Below, piece after piece: positions 14,915-22,835 of a stretch of DNA of 64,000 bases. Positions within the stretch are counted from its first letter, which is position 1; every line of letters begins with the position of its first letter. A program made the translations under genes and the position numbers. The notes beneath the pieces are model-generated. The model saw only the letters and a list, made by a program, of their open reading frames with translations. It was not told the DNA's origin and made no database searches. This DNA is from Paenibacillus antri (lineage in GTDB: Bacteria; Bacillota; Bacilli; Paenibacillales; YIM-B00363): positions 62,001 to 126,000 of the forward strand of contig NZ_VCIW01000010.1 of the NCBI RefSeq assembly GCF_005765165.1, written 5' to 3'.

Positions 14915-16153
14915 ATGAGACCCAGGGTCAGCATCGTTATTCCGTCGCATAACCGCTATCCGCTAAATCGATACAGTCTCTACGCATTGGAACTTCAATC
15001 GTTCGATCTCTCTCGCTTGGAAGTCATCTTGGTCGACGACGCCTCTACCGACGATACGACGAAGCTGAAGCATTACAAACCCGAGTACCGGTTCCGCTAT
15101 GTTCGCAACCGCAAGAAGCTCGGGGTCGCGAAATCCAGAAACGTCGGGGCGCGATTGGCCGAAGGTCAGGTCGTTATTTTTCTGGATGCGGAAATGATCG
15201 TAGATCGCGATTTCGTAAGGAATCATTATAAGCACCATGAAACGGCGGCAAATCACGTCGTAATCGGGGGGGAGCGGCGGGCGAAGCTCTACTCGTTGCT
15301 GTTTCCGGGCATGAGCAAGAGTCAGATCGCGGACGTGTGTCGGCTCGCCGAAAGGCAAGAGTTTCGATCGTTGCTGCGGGCGAAGGGCCTCCCGAGCGAC
15401 GACCCGGGCAAAATCAAACGGAGCCTCGGAAAGCTGAAGCGGCCGATTCCGCTCATAAGCGCTTCGCATATCAAGTCGTTCTCCGATCTAGCCGTTTGCG
15501 CGGCGCCCAAAACGAATATCAACGAAATCATTCAGCAGCTCGGCGACCGTCTGGAGACGAGTCCCTTGCGCTGGATGGTGTGCGTAGGAAACCTTTCTTT
15601 GAGGAAAAGTTTGTTCGACCGGCTTGACGGCTACGACGAAGATTTCACGGAATGGGGAACCGAGGACGTCGAATTCGCTTATAGACTTCATTCGGCCGGC
15701 GCCCGATTCGTGATCGAACCGGAGCTATGGCGGTACCATCAGGAGCATCCGAATCCGCCGAACAAAATCGATTCCGGGCGAAGGAACAGAATTTTGCTGC
15801 AAAAAAAGCATCCGGTCCTCGACGTTTGCATTCGGTCGTTAAAGTCCGTCCAAAAGCTGGACTACGTGTTTATGGACGAAACGCTGCGGGAGTACCGCGC
15901 GCTCCGCGCAGGCTATTCTTTGTACTATAAGGAATTTATCGATTGCATCGTGTATATGCTGCGCCGGGCCGCGATTCTTCAAGAAAGAGATGCGAAGATC
16001 GCCGACCTGACGCGAGGATTCCCGTCGTCGCTGAAGACGGCGGTCCGCCAGCGGAACCGGTTGGAGGCCGCGAAGCGTTCCTCTCGATTAGTGCGGTTGT
16101 TCGATCTGTTGGCGAAAAGGAAGAGGAAGAGGAAAAGGAGGCGGAGACGATGA
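14915..16153 (+). CDS. Family 2 glycosyltransferase, first paralogue
   Basis: A 412-residue GT-A enzyme: RVSIVIPSHNRYPLNRYSL at the N-terminus, VILVDDASTDDTTKL, and FLDAEMIVDRDFV in the DxD position (here written DAE). The C-terminal half has the Glyco_transf_7C-type motif NLSLRKSLFDRLDGYDEDFTEWGTEDVEFAYRL in two adjoining blocks, followed by WRYHQEHPNPPNK. No membrane helix is seen. It ends in a very basic tail of Lys/Arg repeats whose purine-rich codons double as the ribosome binding site for the next gene. ATG 14915 has AGAAGGAG upstream. It is clearly paralogous to the following gene. Confidence 0.85.
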   Translation: MRPRVSIVIPSHNRYPLNRYSLYALELQSFDLSRLEVILVDDASTDDTTKLKHYKPEYRFRYVRNRKKLGVAKSRNVGARLAEGQVVIFLDAEMIVDRDFVRNHYKHHETAANHVVIGGERRAKLYSLLFPGMSKSQIADVCRLAERQEFRSLLRAKGLPSDDPGKIKRSLGKLKRPIPLISASHIKSFSDLAVCAAPKTNINEIIQQLGDRLETSPLRWMVCVGNLSLRKSLFDRLDGYDEDFTEWGTEDVEFAYRLHSAGARFVIEPELWRYHQEHPNPPNKIDSGRRNRILLQKKHPVLDVCIRSLKSVQKLDYVFMDETLREYRALRAGYSLYYKEFIDCIVYMLRRAAILQERDAKIADLTRGFPSSLKTAVRQRNRLEAAKRSSRLVRLFDLLAKRKRKRKRRRRR

Positions 16154-17379
16154 AGCCCCGCGTCACGATCGTTCTCCCCTCTTATAATCGGTATCCGTTC
16201 AATGCGTTGTGTCTTCGCGCTCTGGAAAAGCAAACCGTCGATCTGTCGACGATGCAAGTCATTCTCGTCGACGACGCTTCGACCGACGAAACCCGTCGTC
16301 TACGCCATTACCGGCCGCCGTATCCTTACCAATACGTGCGGAACGAACGGGTCCTCGGCGTCGCAAGGTCGAGGAACGTCGGGCTGAAGCGCGCGAAGGG
16401 CGACGTTCTCGTGTTTCTGGACGCGGATATGATCCCGGAACCGAATTACGTAAAATTTCAGCTGGAATGGTATCGACATGACGAACGCAGCGTGGTCCTG
16501 GCGGGAACCGAAGGATCGAAGCTGTACTCCGTGCTCGTTCCGGGAATGAAGCGCGGACAAATTCGCCAGATCGTCAAGTTGTACCGGGAACGGGACATCG
16601 TGCGGGAACGGATCGACGGCGCGTTGAACGGCGGGGAACGGATGGATGACGGGCAGTTGAGAAGCGCGCTGCGGTCGTTGAAGCGGCCGATTCCGCTGCT
16701 GTCCGCGAACGAATTGGACGATTCGATTCGGATGAACGCGTTCTCGACGCCCAAATCTACGAAGGTCAACCTCCTCGCGGCCGCGTTAGGAAGGCGTCTG
16801 CGCGACAGCCCGATCGCCTGGATGGGGTGCCCGGGAAACCTCGCCGTCGGCCGCCGGCTGCTTCGGACCGTCGGCGGGTACGACCCCGACTTCGTCGGTT
16901 GGGGCACGGAGGACGTCGACTTGGCCTATCGCCTGTATCGGGCGGGAGCCCGATTCGTCGTGGACGATCGAGTCAAGCGATACCATCAGGAACACGCGCC
17001 GCCGCCGAACAAGAAGGTCGAATGGCAAAAAAACAAGATGCTGCTGCTCAAGAAGCATCCCGTCCTCGAAGTCGCCGTCCGCTCCTTGAACGAAGTGGGG
17101 GCATTCGATTACGCGCTCGTCGATCGAATCGTCCGAGAGGCGTACGCGTTGCGGCGGCGAAGCCCGGCCGAGTTTGCGAAATTCGAAGCGGCGTCGGTTG
17201 CCATGCTGCATGAAATTTTGCGCTTGAAGTCGAAGGGGCGTCGGCCGAATCGATTGTTGGAACGATCTAGGATCGCCGCAAGAAAGCGGCGGCGGCTCAA
17301 GGGAGTACGAAATCGGATGGAAGCGACGGGGGAGTTTCCTCATCTCGTGAAATTGTACGATTTCTTGGTTTCATTATAA
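16150..17379 (+). CDS. Family 2 glycosyltransferase, second paralogue
   Basis: A 409-residue paralogue of the preceding enzyme, sharing RVTIVLPSYNRYPFN, VILVDDASTDETRRL, FLDADMIPEPNYV (a full DAD metal motif), and a C-terminal GGYDPDFVGWGTEDVDLAYRL and RYHQEHAPPPNKK. Its ATG overlaps the TGA of the upstream gene (ATGA, 16150-16153), a sign of translational coupling. The pair probably act in sequence on the same glycan, with different donor or acceptor specificity. Its DxD motif is intact whereas the first paralogue has DAE, so the two may differ in metal use or activity. Donor sugar unknown. Confidence 0.85.
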   Translation: MKPRVTIVLPSYNRYPFNALCLRALEKQTVDLSTMQVILVDDASTDETRRLRHYRPPYPYQYVRNERVLGVARSRNVGLKRAKGDVLVFLDADMIPEPNYVKFQLEWYRHDERSVVLAGTEGSKLYSVLVPGMKRGQIRQIVKLYRERDIVRERIDGALNGGERMDDGQLRSALRSLKRPIPLLSANELDDSIRMNAFSTPKSTKVNLLAAALGRRLRDSPIAWMGCPGNLAVGRRLLRTVGGYDPDFVGWGTEDVDLAYRLYRAGARFVVDDRVKRYHQEHAPPPNKKVEWQKNKMLLLKKHPVLEVAVRSLNEVGAFDYALVDRIVREAYALRRRSPAEFAKFEAASVAMLHEILRLKSKGRRPNRLLERSRIAARKRRRLKGVRNRMEATGEFPHLVKLYDFLVSL

Positions 17380-17399
17380 GTGATATGGAGGGACGACCG

Positions 17400-18578
17400 A
17401 TGAATCATGATATTCCCGCCGTCGTGCTCGACTTGAGCGCGAACGGGATCGGCATCGTTCGAGCCTTGCGGCGCAAAGGCATCCGGGTGTTCGCTTTCGA
17501 CACGAGCCGGAATTACCGGATCGGTCGAACCCGTTACGCGACGTGCGGATTATGCCCGCATCCGGTCTTCGAGGAGGAGGCGCTGCTGCGGTTTCTGCTC
17601 GCGTTCGGGGAACGATTCCCGGGCAAAGCCGTGCTTTACGCCGGGGCGGACGACTACGTACAGTTTATGTCCAAGTATCGGGAGGCGCTGGCGGATCGTT
17701 ACTTGTTCTTATTGCCGGAGGCGGCGGCGATCGACGCGGTGCTGGATAAGCGGTTGACGTACCAAGCGGCCGTCGCTCACGGCATCCCGTCCCCGAGGAC
17801 GTATACCGTCGACTCCCGCAGTCGACTTCAAGAATTGCTTCCGTCCCTTCAATATCCTTGCATCTTGAAGCCGGCGTTCTCCGCGGACTATCGGAAGCGG
17901 ATGAACAAGAAGGCGATCGTCGTGGAAAGCGCCGAACGGATGGAGACGGCGTACGCCTATTACGAACGGTTCGGCGAGTTAATGATTCAAGAACTCGTCC
18001 CCGGAGAAGACGAGAACGTGTACGAGCTAGGGGCGTTATTCGACGACGAGATGCGTCTGCTCGCCGTATTCACCGGGAAGAAGCTGCAGCAATACCCTCC
18101 GCGGTTCGGCAGCGGGGCGCTGGCGGTCAGCGTCCGCGACGAAGAAGTGATCGAGCTGGGGCTTCGATTGCTGCGGGCGTTATCGTTCAAGGGGTTCGCG
18201 AACGTCGAGTTTAAGCTCGATCCGCGCGACGGTCGAGCGAAGTTTCTGGAAATCAATGCGCGCACCTGGTTTTGGCACAGTCTGGCGACCCGATGCGGCG
18301 TCGATTTTTCGTACTTATATTATTTATCCGTCACGGGGCAGAAGCCGGAAGCCGCGACGACCCAAAGGGAAGGCCCGAAATGGTTGTATCCGGTTCGTTA
18401 TTTGCTGGCGTTCCTCGAACGGAGGGCCGAAGGCGGCGCGAACCTCGCGGAATGGATCCGGCGCCTGCGCGGGGAGACGGAATACGCTTTGTTCGAGTGG
18501 TCCGATCCGCTCCCGTCGCTGCGCAGCTTCGCGGCGCATCTGAAATCCATTCGGCTTCGGAAGAACCATCCAAAATAA
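17400..18578 (+). CDS. ATP-grasp carboxylate-amine ligase
   Basis: A 392-residue ATP-grasp enzyme of the COG3919 type. The N-terminal Rossmann-like part is AVVLDLSANGIGIVRALRRKGIRVFAFD; the ATP-grasp core runs from ~120 (DKRLTYQAAVAHGIPSPRTY) through YPCILKPAF, MIQELVPGEDENV and NVEFKLDPRDGRAKFLEINAR, the last carrying the Mg-binding Glu and Asn residues. Such ligases join a carboxylate to an amine through an acyl phosphate, for example attaching an amino acid to a sugar or peptide precursor. The last gene of the six-gene unit, followed by a terminator. GGAGGG at 17387-17392 selects ATG 17400; ATG 17385 is in frame but overlaps that site. Confidence 0.83.
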   Translation: MNHDIPAVVLDLSANGIGIVRALRRKGIRVFAFDTSRNYRIGRTRYATCGLCPHPVFEEEALLRFLLAFGERFPGKAVLYAGADDYVQFMSKYREALADRYLFLLPEAAAIDAVLDKRLTYQAAVAHGIPSPRTYTVDSRSRLQELLPSLQYPCILKPAFSADYRKRMNKKAIVVESAERMETAYAYYERFGELMIQELVPGEDENVYELGALFDDEMRLLAVFTGKKLQQYPPRFGSGALAVSVRDEEVIELGLRLLRALSFKGFANVEFKLDPRDGRAKFLEINARTWFWHSLATRCGVDFSYLYYLSVTGQKPEAATTQREGPKWLYPVRYLLAFLERRAEGGANLAEWIRRLRGETEYALFEWSDPLPSLRSFAAHLKSIRLRKNHPK

Positions 18579-18582
18579 GCAG

Positions 18583-18622
18583 GACCGTCCCGAGGCGTCG
18601 CGACCGGAGGGCGGTCTTTTTT
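18583..18622 (+). terminator. Terminator at the end of the glycan cluster
   Basis: GACCGTCC (18583-18590) pairs imperfectly with GGGCGGTC (18609-18616) and is followed by a run of T. It closes the six-gene unit. Confidence 0.7.
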
Positions 18623-18630
18623 CTGCGAAA

Positions 18631-18668
18631 AAAAACTCCGCCTTCCTAAGATAGGAGGCGGAGTTTGC
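18631..18668 (-). terminator. Terminator of the CvfC-like gene
   Basis: AAACTCCGCC (18633-18642) pairs with GGCGGAGTTT (18657-18666). The minus-strand transcript then meets a long T-run, so this serves the gene ending at 18681. Confidence 0.85.
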
Positions 18669-18680
18669 GTATCCGGACGT

Positions 18681-19835
18681 TCAACGGTCGTTCTCGCGGC
18701 TCTTCGCCATCTGCTGCCAGACGGTGCCCGCGGCCGCTTCGCCCGAGGCGATGCGCTCGACCGCCATGCGCGCCTGCAGCGCGACCTCGAACTCGGGGTC
18801 GTCCGCCGCCGCTTCCAGCGCGGGCAGCGCCGATGCGTCGCCGAGGTCGTACAGGAAGCGGGCGGCGCGCCAGCGGACGATCTTGCTCTTGTCGCCGAGC
18901 GCCTCGATCATGGCGGGCTGGGCGGACGCGTCGCCGATGTCCGACAGCGCGTCGCCGGCCGTCCGCCGCACGGCGACGGACGGGTCTTTCAGCATGGCGG
19001 TCAGATGCGCCACCGCCTCCGGGGTTTTCAGGTCGCCGAGGTACACGACGGCGAGGCGGCGGACGGAGAAATTATCGTCCGCCAAAGCTTTAACCACGAC
19101 GTTCAGCGTCTCGGGCGTCGGCTTGAACCGCTCGAGCGCGGCATACCGCGCCTTCCAGTCCGCGTCGTCGAGACGCGTCAGCGCCTCCGAAGGCGTCAGC
19201 GACTCCGCCGCCGAAGGCTCCGGCGCCGCCTCGGGCGCGTCGCCCATCGCCATCGCCTGCGCGACGAGCGCCGCGAGGCGCGCGTCGTCGTAAGCGGCGT
19301 CGAGCTCCGCCGCCACCAGCGCGGCGATGTCCGGCAGCTCGCCGTAGCGCACGCCGCGATCGACGAGCGTCCGCTCGCGGATCAAATTCGGCGACGCGGC
19401 GCCGGCGGTCATCGCAGCGTCCGCGAACCGCTGCGGCAGCGCGACGCGCGACTCCTCGTGCCCGGCGCGCACGCGCACCTGCATCGGGATGCCGCGGAAC
19501 ATCTGCACCAGCACGTGCGCTTCGCCGTAGCCGAACGCGGCGTCCGCGTCGCCCGCGCCCGCCGCGCCGGCGACGGCCCCCGCGCCGAACGCCTCGCGCA
19601 CCCCTTCGAGCACGGCGCGCCAATCGGCGCTCGCCTCGCGCTCGAGCGCGATGAAGTCCGCGGCTTGGTAGACGCCCTTCACGCCGCGGATCGCGAGCAG
19701 CGCCCGCAGATGCGCCGGCGCGCGTTCGGCGTCGGCGGCGCCGAACGCGTATTTCGCGCCGGACGGCAGCGACTCGTCCAAGTTCAGCTTCATGGCGTTC
19801 GGGCTCGGCGTCGGTTCGATGGATAACAGTTTCAT
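18681..19835 (-). CDS. CvfC-like protein: Nfu N-terminal-type domain plus HEAT repeats
   Basis: A 384-residue cytoplasmic protein. Residues 1-~85 resemble the Nfu/NifU N-terminal scaffold domain (IEPTPSPNAMKLNLD, then GVKGVYQAADFIAL). A middle Ala/Gly/Asp-rich region follows, and residues ~215-370 are HEAT-like repeats (NVVVKALADDNFSVRRLAVVYLG, AVAHLTAMLKDPSVAVRRTAGDALSDIG, MIEALGDKSKIVRWRAARFL). This arrangement is that of the conserved virulence factor C / B. subtilis YpgR group, whose biochemical role is unclear. Ala-rich runs and GCG codons around 19,500 make the middle very GC rich. ATG 19835 follows a GGGGGTG site. Monocistronic with its own terminator. Confidence 0.78.
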   Translation of the reverse strand: MKLLSIEPTPSPNAMKLNLDESLPSGAKYAFGAADAERAPAHLRALLAIRGVKGVYQAADFIALEREASADWRAVLEGVREAFGAGAVAGAAGAGDADAAFGYGEAHVLVQMFRGIPMQVRVRAGHEESRVALPQRFADAAMTAGAASPNLIRERTLVDRGVRYGELPDIAALVAAELDAAYDDARLAALVAQAMAMGDAPEAAPEPSAAESLTPSEALTRLDDADWKARYAALERFKPTPETLNVVVKALADDNFSVRRLAVVYLGDLKTPEAVAHLTAMLKDPSVAVRRTAGDALSDIGDASAQPAMIEALGDKSKIVRWRAARFLYDLGDASALPALEAAADDPEFEVALQARMAVERIASGEAAAGTVWQQMAKSRENDR

Positions 19836-19916
19836 ATGTAAATAAGCACCCCCGGCTTAGAAATGATTTTCCTTACATGATAACATAATGTATTCTCCAA
19901 CACTTTTCGGTAATTA

Positions 19917-19925
19917 TGATATAAT
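19917..19925 (+). promoter_or_regulatory. Extended -10 promoter for the ABC-F gene
   Basis: TGATATAAT gives a TG-N-TATAAT extended -10 element about 47 bp before the ykpA-like start codon. No good -35 hexamer is visible at the usual spacing. Confidence 0.55.
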
Positions 19926-19971
19926 GGAAAAGTTGCATTTTAGGCACGGAAAGGTAGGTTTCATAGTACTT

Positions 19972-21594
19972 ATGATCACTGTATCCAACGTTACGCTCCG
20001 ATTCGGCAAGCGGGCGCTGTTCGAAGACGTCAACATCAAATTCACCCCGGGCAACTGTTACGGCCTCATCGGCGCGAACGGCGCGGGGAAATCGACGTTC
20101 CTTAAGATTCTCTCCGGCGAAGTCGAGCAATCGAGCGGCGAGGTTCATATTCAGCCCGGCGAGCGGATGGCGGTTCTGAAGCAGAACCACTACGAATACG
20201 ACGAGCATCAAGTGCTGCAGACGGTAATTATGGGCCATAAGAAGCTGTACGAGATTATGGAAGAGAAGAATGCGATCTACGCGAAGCCGGACTTCTCCGA
20301 CGAAGACGGCATGCGCGCGGCCGAGCTCGAGGGCGAGTTCGGCGAACTGAACGGCTGGGAAGCCGAAGCGGAAGCGGCGGAGCTGCTCATCGGCCTCGGC
20401 ATCGGCACGGAGTATCATGACCGGCAGATGGCGGAGCTCGACGGCAACCTGAAGGTGCGGGTGCTGCTCGCGCAGGCGTTGTTCGGTCAGCCGAACATTC
20501 TGCTGCTCGACGAGCCGACCAACCATCTCGACATCGAGTCGATCCGTTGGCTGATCAACTTCCTCGGTAAGTTCAACGGCACCGTCATCGTCGTCTCCCA
20601 CGATCGTCACTTCCTGAACGAAGTATGTACGCACATCGCGGACATCGACTTCGGCAAAATCTCGGTGTACGTGGGTAACTACGACTTCTGGTACGAGTCC
20701 AGCCAGCTGGCGTTGAAGCTGCAGCGCGAAGCCAATAAGAAGAAGGAAGACAAGATCAAGGACCTGCAGGAGTTCATCCAGCGGTTCTCGGCGAACAAGT
20801 CGAAGTCGAAGCAGGCGACGAGCCGGAAGAAGCTGCTCGATAAGATCTCCCTCGACGACATCAAGCCGTCCAACCGGAAGTATCCGTTCATTAACTTCAA
20901 GGGCGAGCGCGAGGCCGGCAAGCAGATGCTGCAGATTCAAGGCCTCTCGAAGACGATCGACGGCGAGAAGGTGCTCGACAACCTGAACCTGATGATCAAC
21001 ACCGGCGATAAGATCGCGTTCGTCGGTCCGAACTCCCTGCCGAAGACGACGTTGTTCCAAATCATCGTCGGCGAGCTGGAGGCGGACGCGGGCGAATACA
21101 GCTGGGGCATTACGACGTCCCAGGCATATTTTCCGAAAGACAACTCGAAATATTTCGACGGCGTCGATCTGAACCTCGTCGATTGGTTGCGTCAATACTC
21201 GAAGGATCAAGACGAATCGTTCGTGCGCGGCTTCCTCGGGCGGATGCTGTTCTCCGGCGACGAAGCGCTGAAGAAAGCGAGCGTCTTGTCCGGGGGCGAG
21301 AAGGTGCGCTGCATGCTCTCCCGCATGATGCTGGGCGGCGGCAACGTGCTCATCCTCGACGAGCCGACGAACCATCTCGACCTCGAGTCGATCACCGCGC
21401 TGAACAACGGGCTCGTCGACTTCGACGGCACGATCCTCTTCACGTCGCACGACCATCAGTTCGTCAATACGATCGCGAATCGCATTATCGAGATTACGCC
21501 GAACGGGATTATTGATAAACAGATGACTTATGACGAATACTTGGAAAACGAGGACGTAAAACGCCAACGCGAAAAGTTGTACGCGGAAGCGTAA
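19972..21594 (+). CDS. ykpA: ABC-F family ATPase, YkpA type
   Basis: A 540-residue protein with two ABC ATPase domains and no membrane segments, as in ABC-F proteins that act on ribosomes. It matches B. subtilis YkpA closely from memory in length and order. Domain 1: Walker A GANGAGKST, signature written LDGNLKVRVLLAQAL, Walker B ILLLDEPTNHLD. A linker with KSKSKQATSRKKLLDKI follows. Domain 2: signature LSGGEKVRCMLSRMM and Walker B LILDEPTNHLD are intact but Walker A reads GPNSLPKTT, with Pro in place of the Gly before Lys. ATG 19972 is chosen (product MITVSNVTLRF); upstream in-frame codons lack a ribosome site. Confidence 0.93.
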   Translation: MITVSNVTLRFGKRALFEDVNIKFTPGNCYGLIGANGAGKSTFLKILSGEVEQSSGEVHIQPGERMAVLKQNHYEYDEHQVLQTVIMGHKKLYEIMEEKNAIYAKPDFSDEDGMRAAELEGEFGELNGWEAEAEAAELLIGLGIGTEYHDRQMAELDGNLKVRVLLAQALFGQPNILLLDEPTNHLDIESIRWLINFLGKFNGTVIVVSHDRHFLNEVCTHIADIDFGKISVYVGNYDFWYESSQLALKLQREANKKKEDKIKDLQEFIQRFSANKSKSKQATSRKKLLDKISLDDIKPSNRKYPFINFKGEREAGKQMLQIQGLSKTIDGEKVLDNLNLMINTGDKIAFVGPNSLPKTTLFQIIVGELEADAGEYSWGITTSQAYFPKDNSKYFDGVDLNLVDWLRQYSKDQDESFVRGFLGRMLFSGDEALKKASVLSGGEKVRCMLSRMMLGGGNVLILDEPTNHLDLESITALNNGLVDFDGTILFTSHDHQFVNTIANRIIEITPNGIIDKQMTYDEYLENEDVKRQREKLYAEA

Positions 21595-21616
21595 AATCGT
21601 CACATTTTCGCCGAAT

Positions 21617-21700
21617 CGAGCCCCTGTCCGTGATTTAACGCACACGAATCCGAACTTTTTGTGAAGGTTTGTGTCGTTAAATTGACAAACATGGGGCTCG
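21617..21700. repeat. Long imperfect inverted repeat upstream of the oxidase operon
   Basis: An arm at 21617-21645 (begins CGAGCCCC, ends TTTAACGCACAC) is the imperfect reverse complement of 21671-21700 (GTGTCGTTAAA ... GGGGCTCG). The right arm includes the -35 hexamer of the ctaC promoter. It could be a transcription stop for the ABC-F gene or an operator. Confidence 0.6.
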
Positions 21701-21710
21701 AACTTATAGT
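21682..21710 (+). promoter_or_regulatory. SigA promoter of the ctaCDEFG operon
   Basis: Consensus TTGACA (21682-21687), 17-bp spacer, TATAGT (21705-21710), about 90 bp upstream of ctaC. A second weaker pair, TTGACG (21745-21750) with AATAAT (21768-21773), also has a 17-bp spacer. Confidence 0.75.
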
Positions 21711-21800
21711 TAGTATGGTGTTCTTACGCCCGAAAACCATTGATTTGACGCGGTTTTCACTGCGAAAAATAATAATCCAGAAGCGGGGTTGATCCACACA

Positions 21801-22802
21801 ATGCTGAAGTCGTTAAGAGGGAAGGCAGGCCTTTCCTTGTTCGTCGCGCTGGCGCTGCTGCTTACGGGTTGCGCTGAGCAAGCGTCTCCGCTCAACCCGA
21901 AAGGGACGCAAGCGCTCGAGCAGCTGAATCTCATGATTTTGTCGATCGTCATCATGGTTATCGTCGTCGTGGTCGTATTCGCGATTTCGATTTACGTGCT
22001 CGTCAAGTTTCGCGCGCGCAAAGGCGACAACCATATCCCGAAGCAAGTCGAAGGCAATCACAAGCTCGAGATCATCTGGACGGTCATCCCGATCATCCTG
22101 CTCGCCATCTTGGTCGTGCCTACGGTCGGGTACACGTTCAAGCACGATCAGAACTTGTCGGCCGATCCCGACGCGATCAAGGTGCAGGTCGTCGCTCACC
22201 AATTCTGGTGGGAATTCAACTATCCGGAACTCGGCATCTACTCCTCGCAAGAGGTCGTCATGCCGGTCGGCAAGAACGTCTCCTTCGAGCTGACGTCCGC
22301 GGACGTCGTTCACTCGTTCTGGATTCCGGCGCTCGGCGGGAAGAAGGACACGAACCCTGGATTAACGAGCTACATGCATCTGACCCCGACGGAAGTCGGC
22401 GTGTACAAGGGCAAGTGCGCCGAGCTTTGCGGTCCTTCGCACGCGTTGATGGACTTTAAAGCCGTCGTCGTGACGGAAGAAGAGTTCGCCGCATGGGTGG
22501 CGGACATGCAGGAAGCGCCTTCGGTCGCGGCGGAAGACGTCTCGGCGGGCGAAGAAGTGTTCAAGAACAACTGCATTCAGTGCCACGCGATTCAACCGGA
22601 CGCGAAGAGCCCCGTCGCTCCTCATCTGAACGGCTTCGCGGAGCGCGGCAACGTTGCGGGCATTCTGCAAAATACGGAAGAAAACATTAAGGCTTGGATT
22701 GCGGATCCGGACGGAGAGAAGCCGGGCACGTTGATGCCGAAGGTCGGCCTGACGGAAGAAGAGATCGATCAAGTGACGCAATACTTGCTTCAATTGAAAT
22801 AA
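21801..22802 (+). CDS. ctaC: Cytochrome c oxidase subunit II with fused cytochrome c domain
   Basis: Subunit II of a caa3-type oxidase, which receives electrons through its own haem c and passes them to the CuA centre. Lipoprotein signal with LLTGC (Cys24), two membrane helices (~45-70 and ~90-110), then the CuA domain: HQFWWEFNYP, VVHSFWIP, and CAELCGPSHALM with the Cys, His and Met ligands. The C-terminal ~90 residues are a class I cytochrome c (CIQCH haem motif near 258-262, Met in TLMPKVG). ATG 21801 is the first good start; TTG 21789 is in frame. First gene of the operon. Confidence 0.95.
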   Translation: MLKSLRGKAGLSLFVALALLLTGCAEQASPLNPKGTQALEQLNLMILSIVIMVIVVVVVFAISIYVLVKFRARKGDNHIPKQVEGNHKLEIIWTVIPIILLAILVVPTVGYTFKHDQNLSADPDAIKVQVVAHQFWWEFNYPELGIYSSQEVVMPVGKNVSFELTSADVVHSFWIPALGGKKDTNPGLTSYMHLTPTEVGVYKGKCAELCGPSHALMDFKAVVVTEEEFAAWVADMQEAPSVAAEDVSAGEEVFKNNCIQCHAIQPDAKSPVAPHLNGFAERGNVAGILQNTEENIKAWIADPDGEKPGTLMPKVGLTEEEIDQVTQYLLQLK

Positions 22803-22835
22803 GCAAAAACAACACAGTATAGGGAGGTTGGCCCG

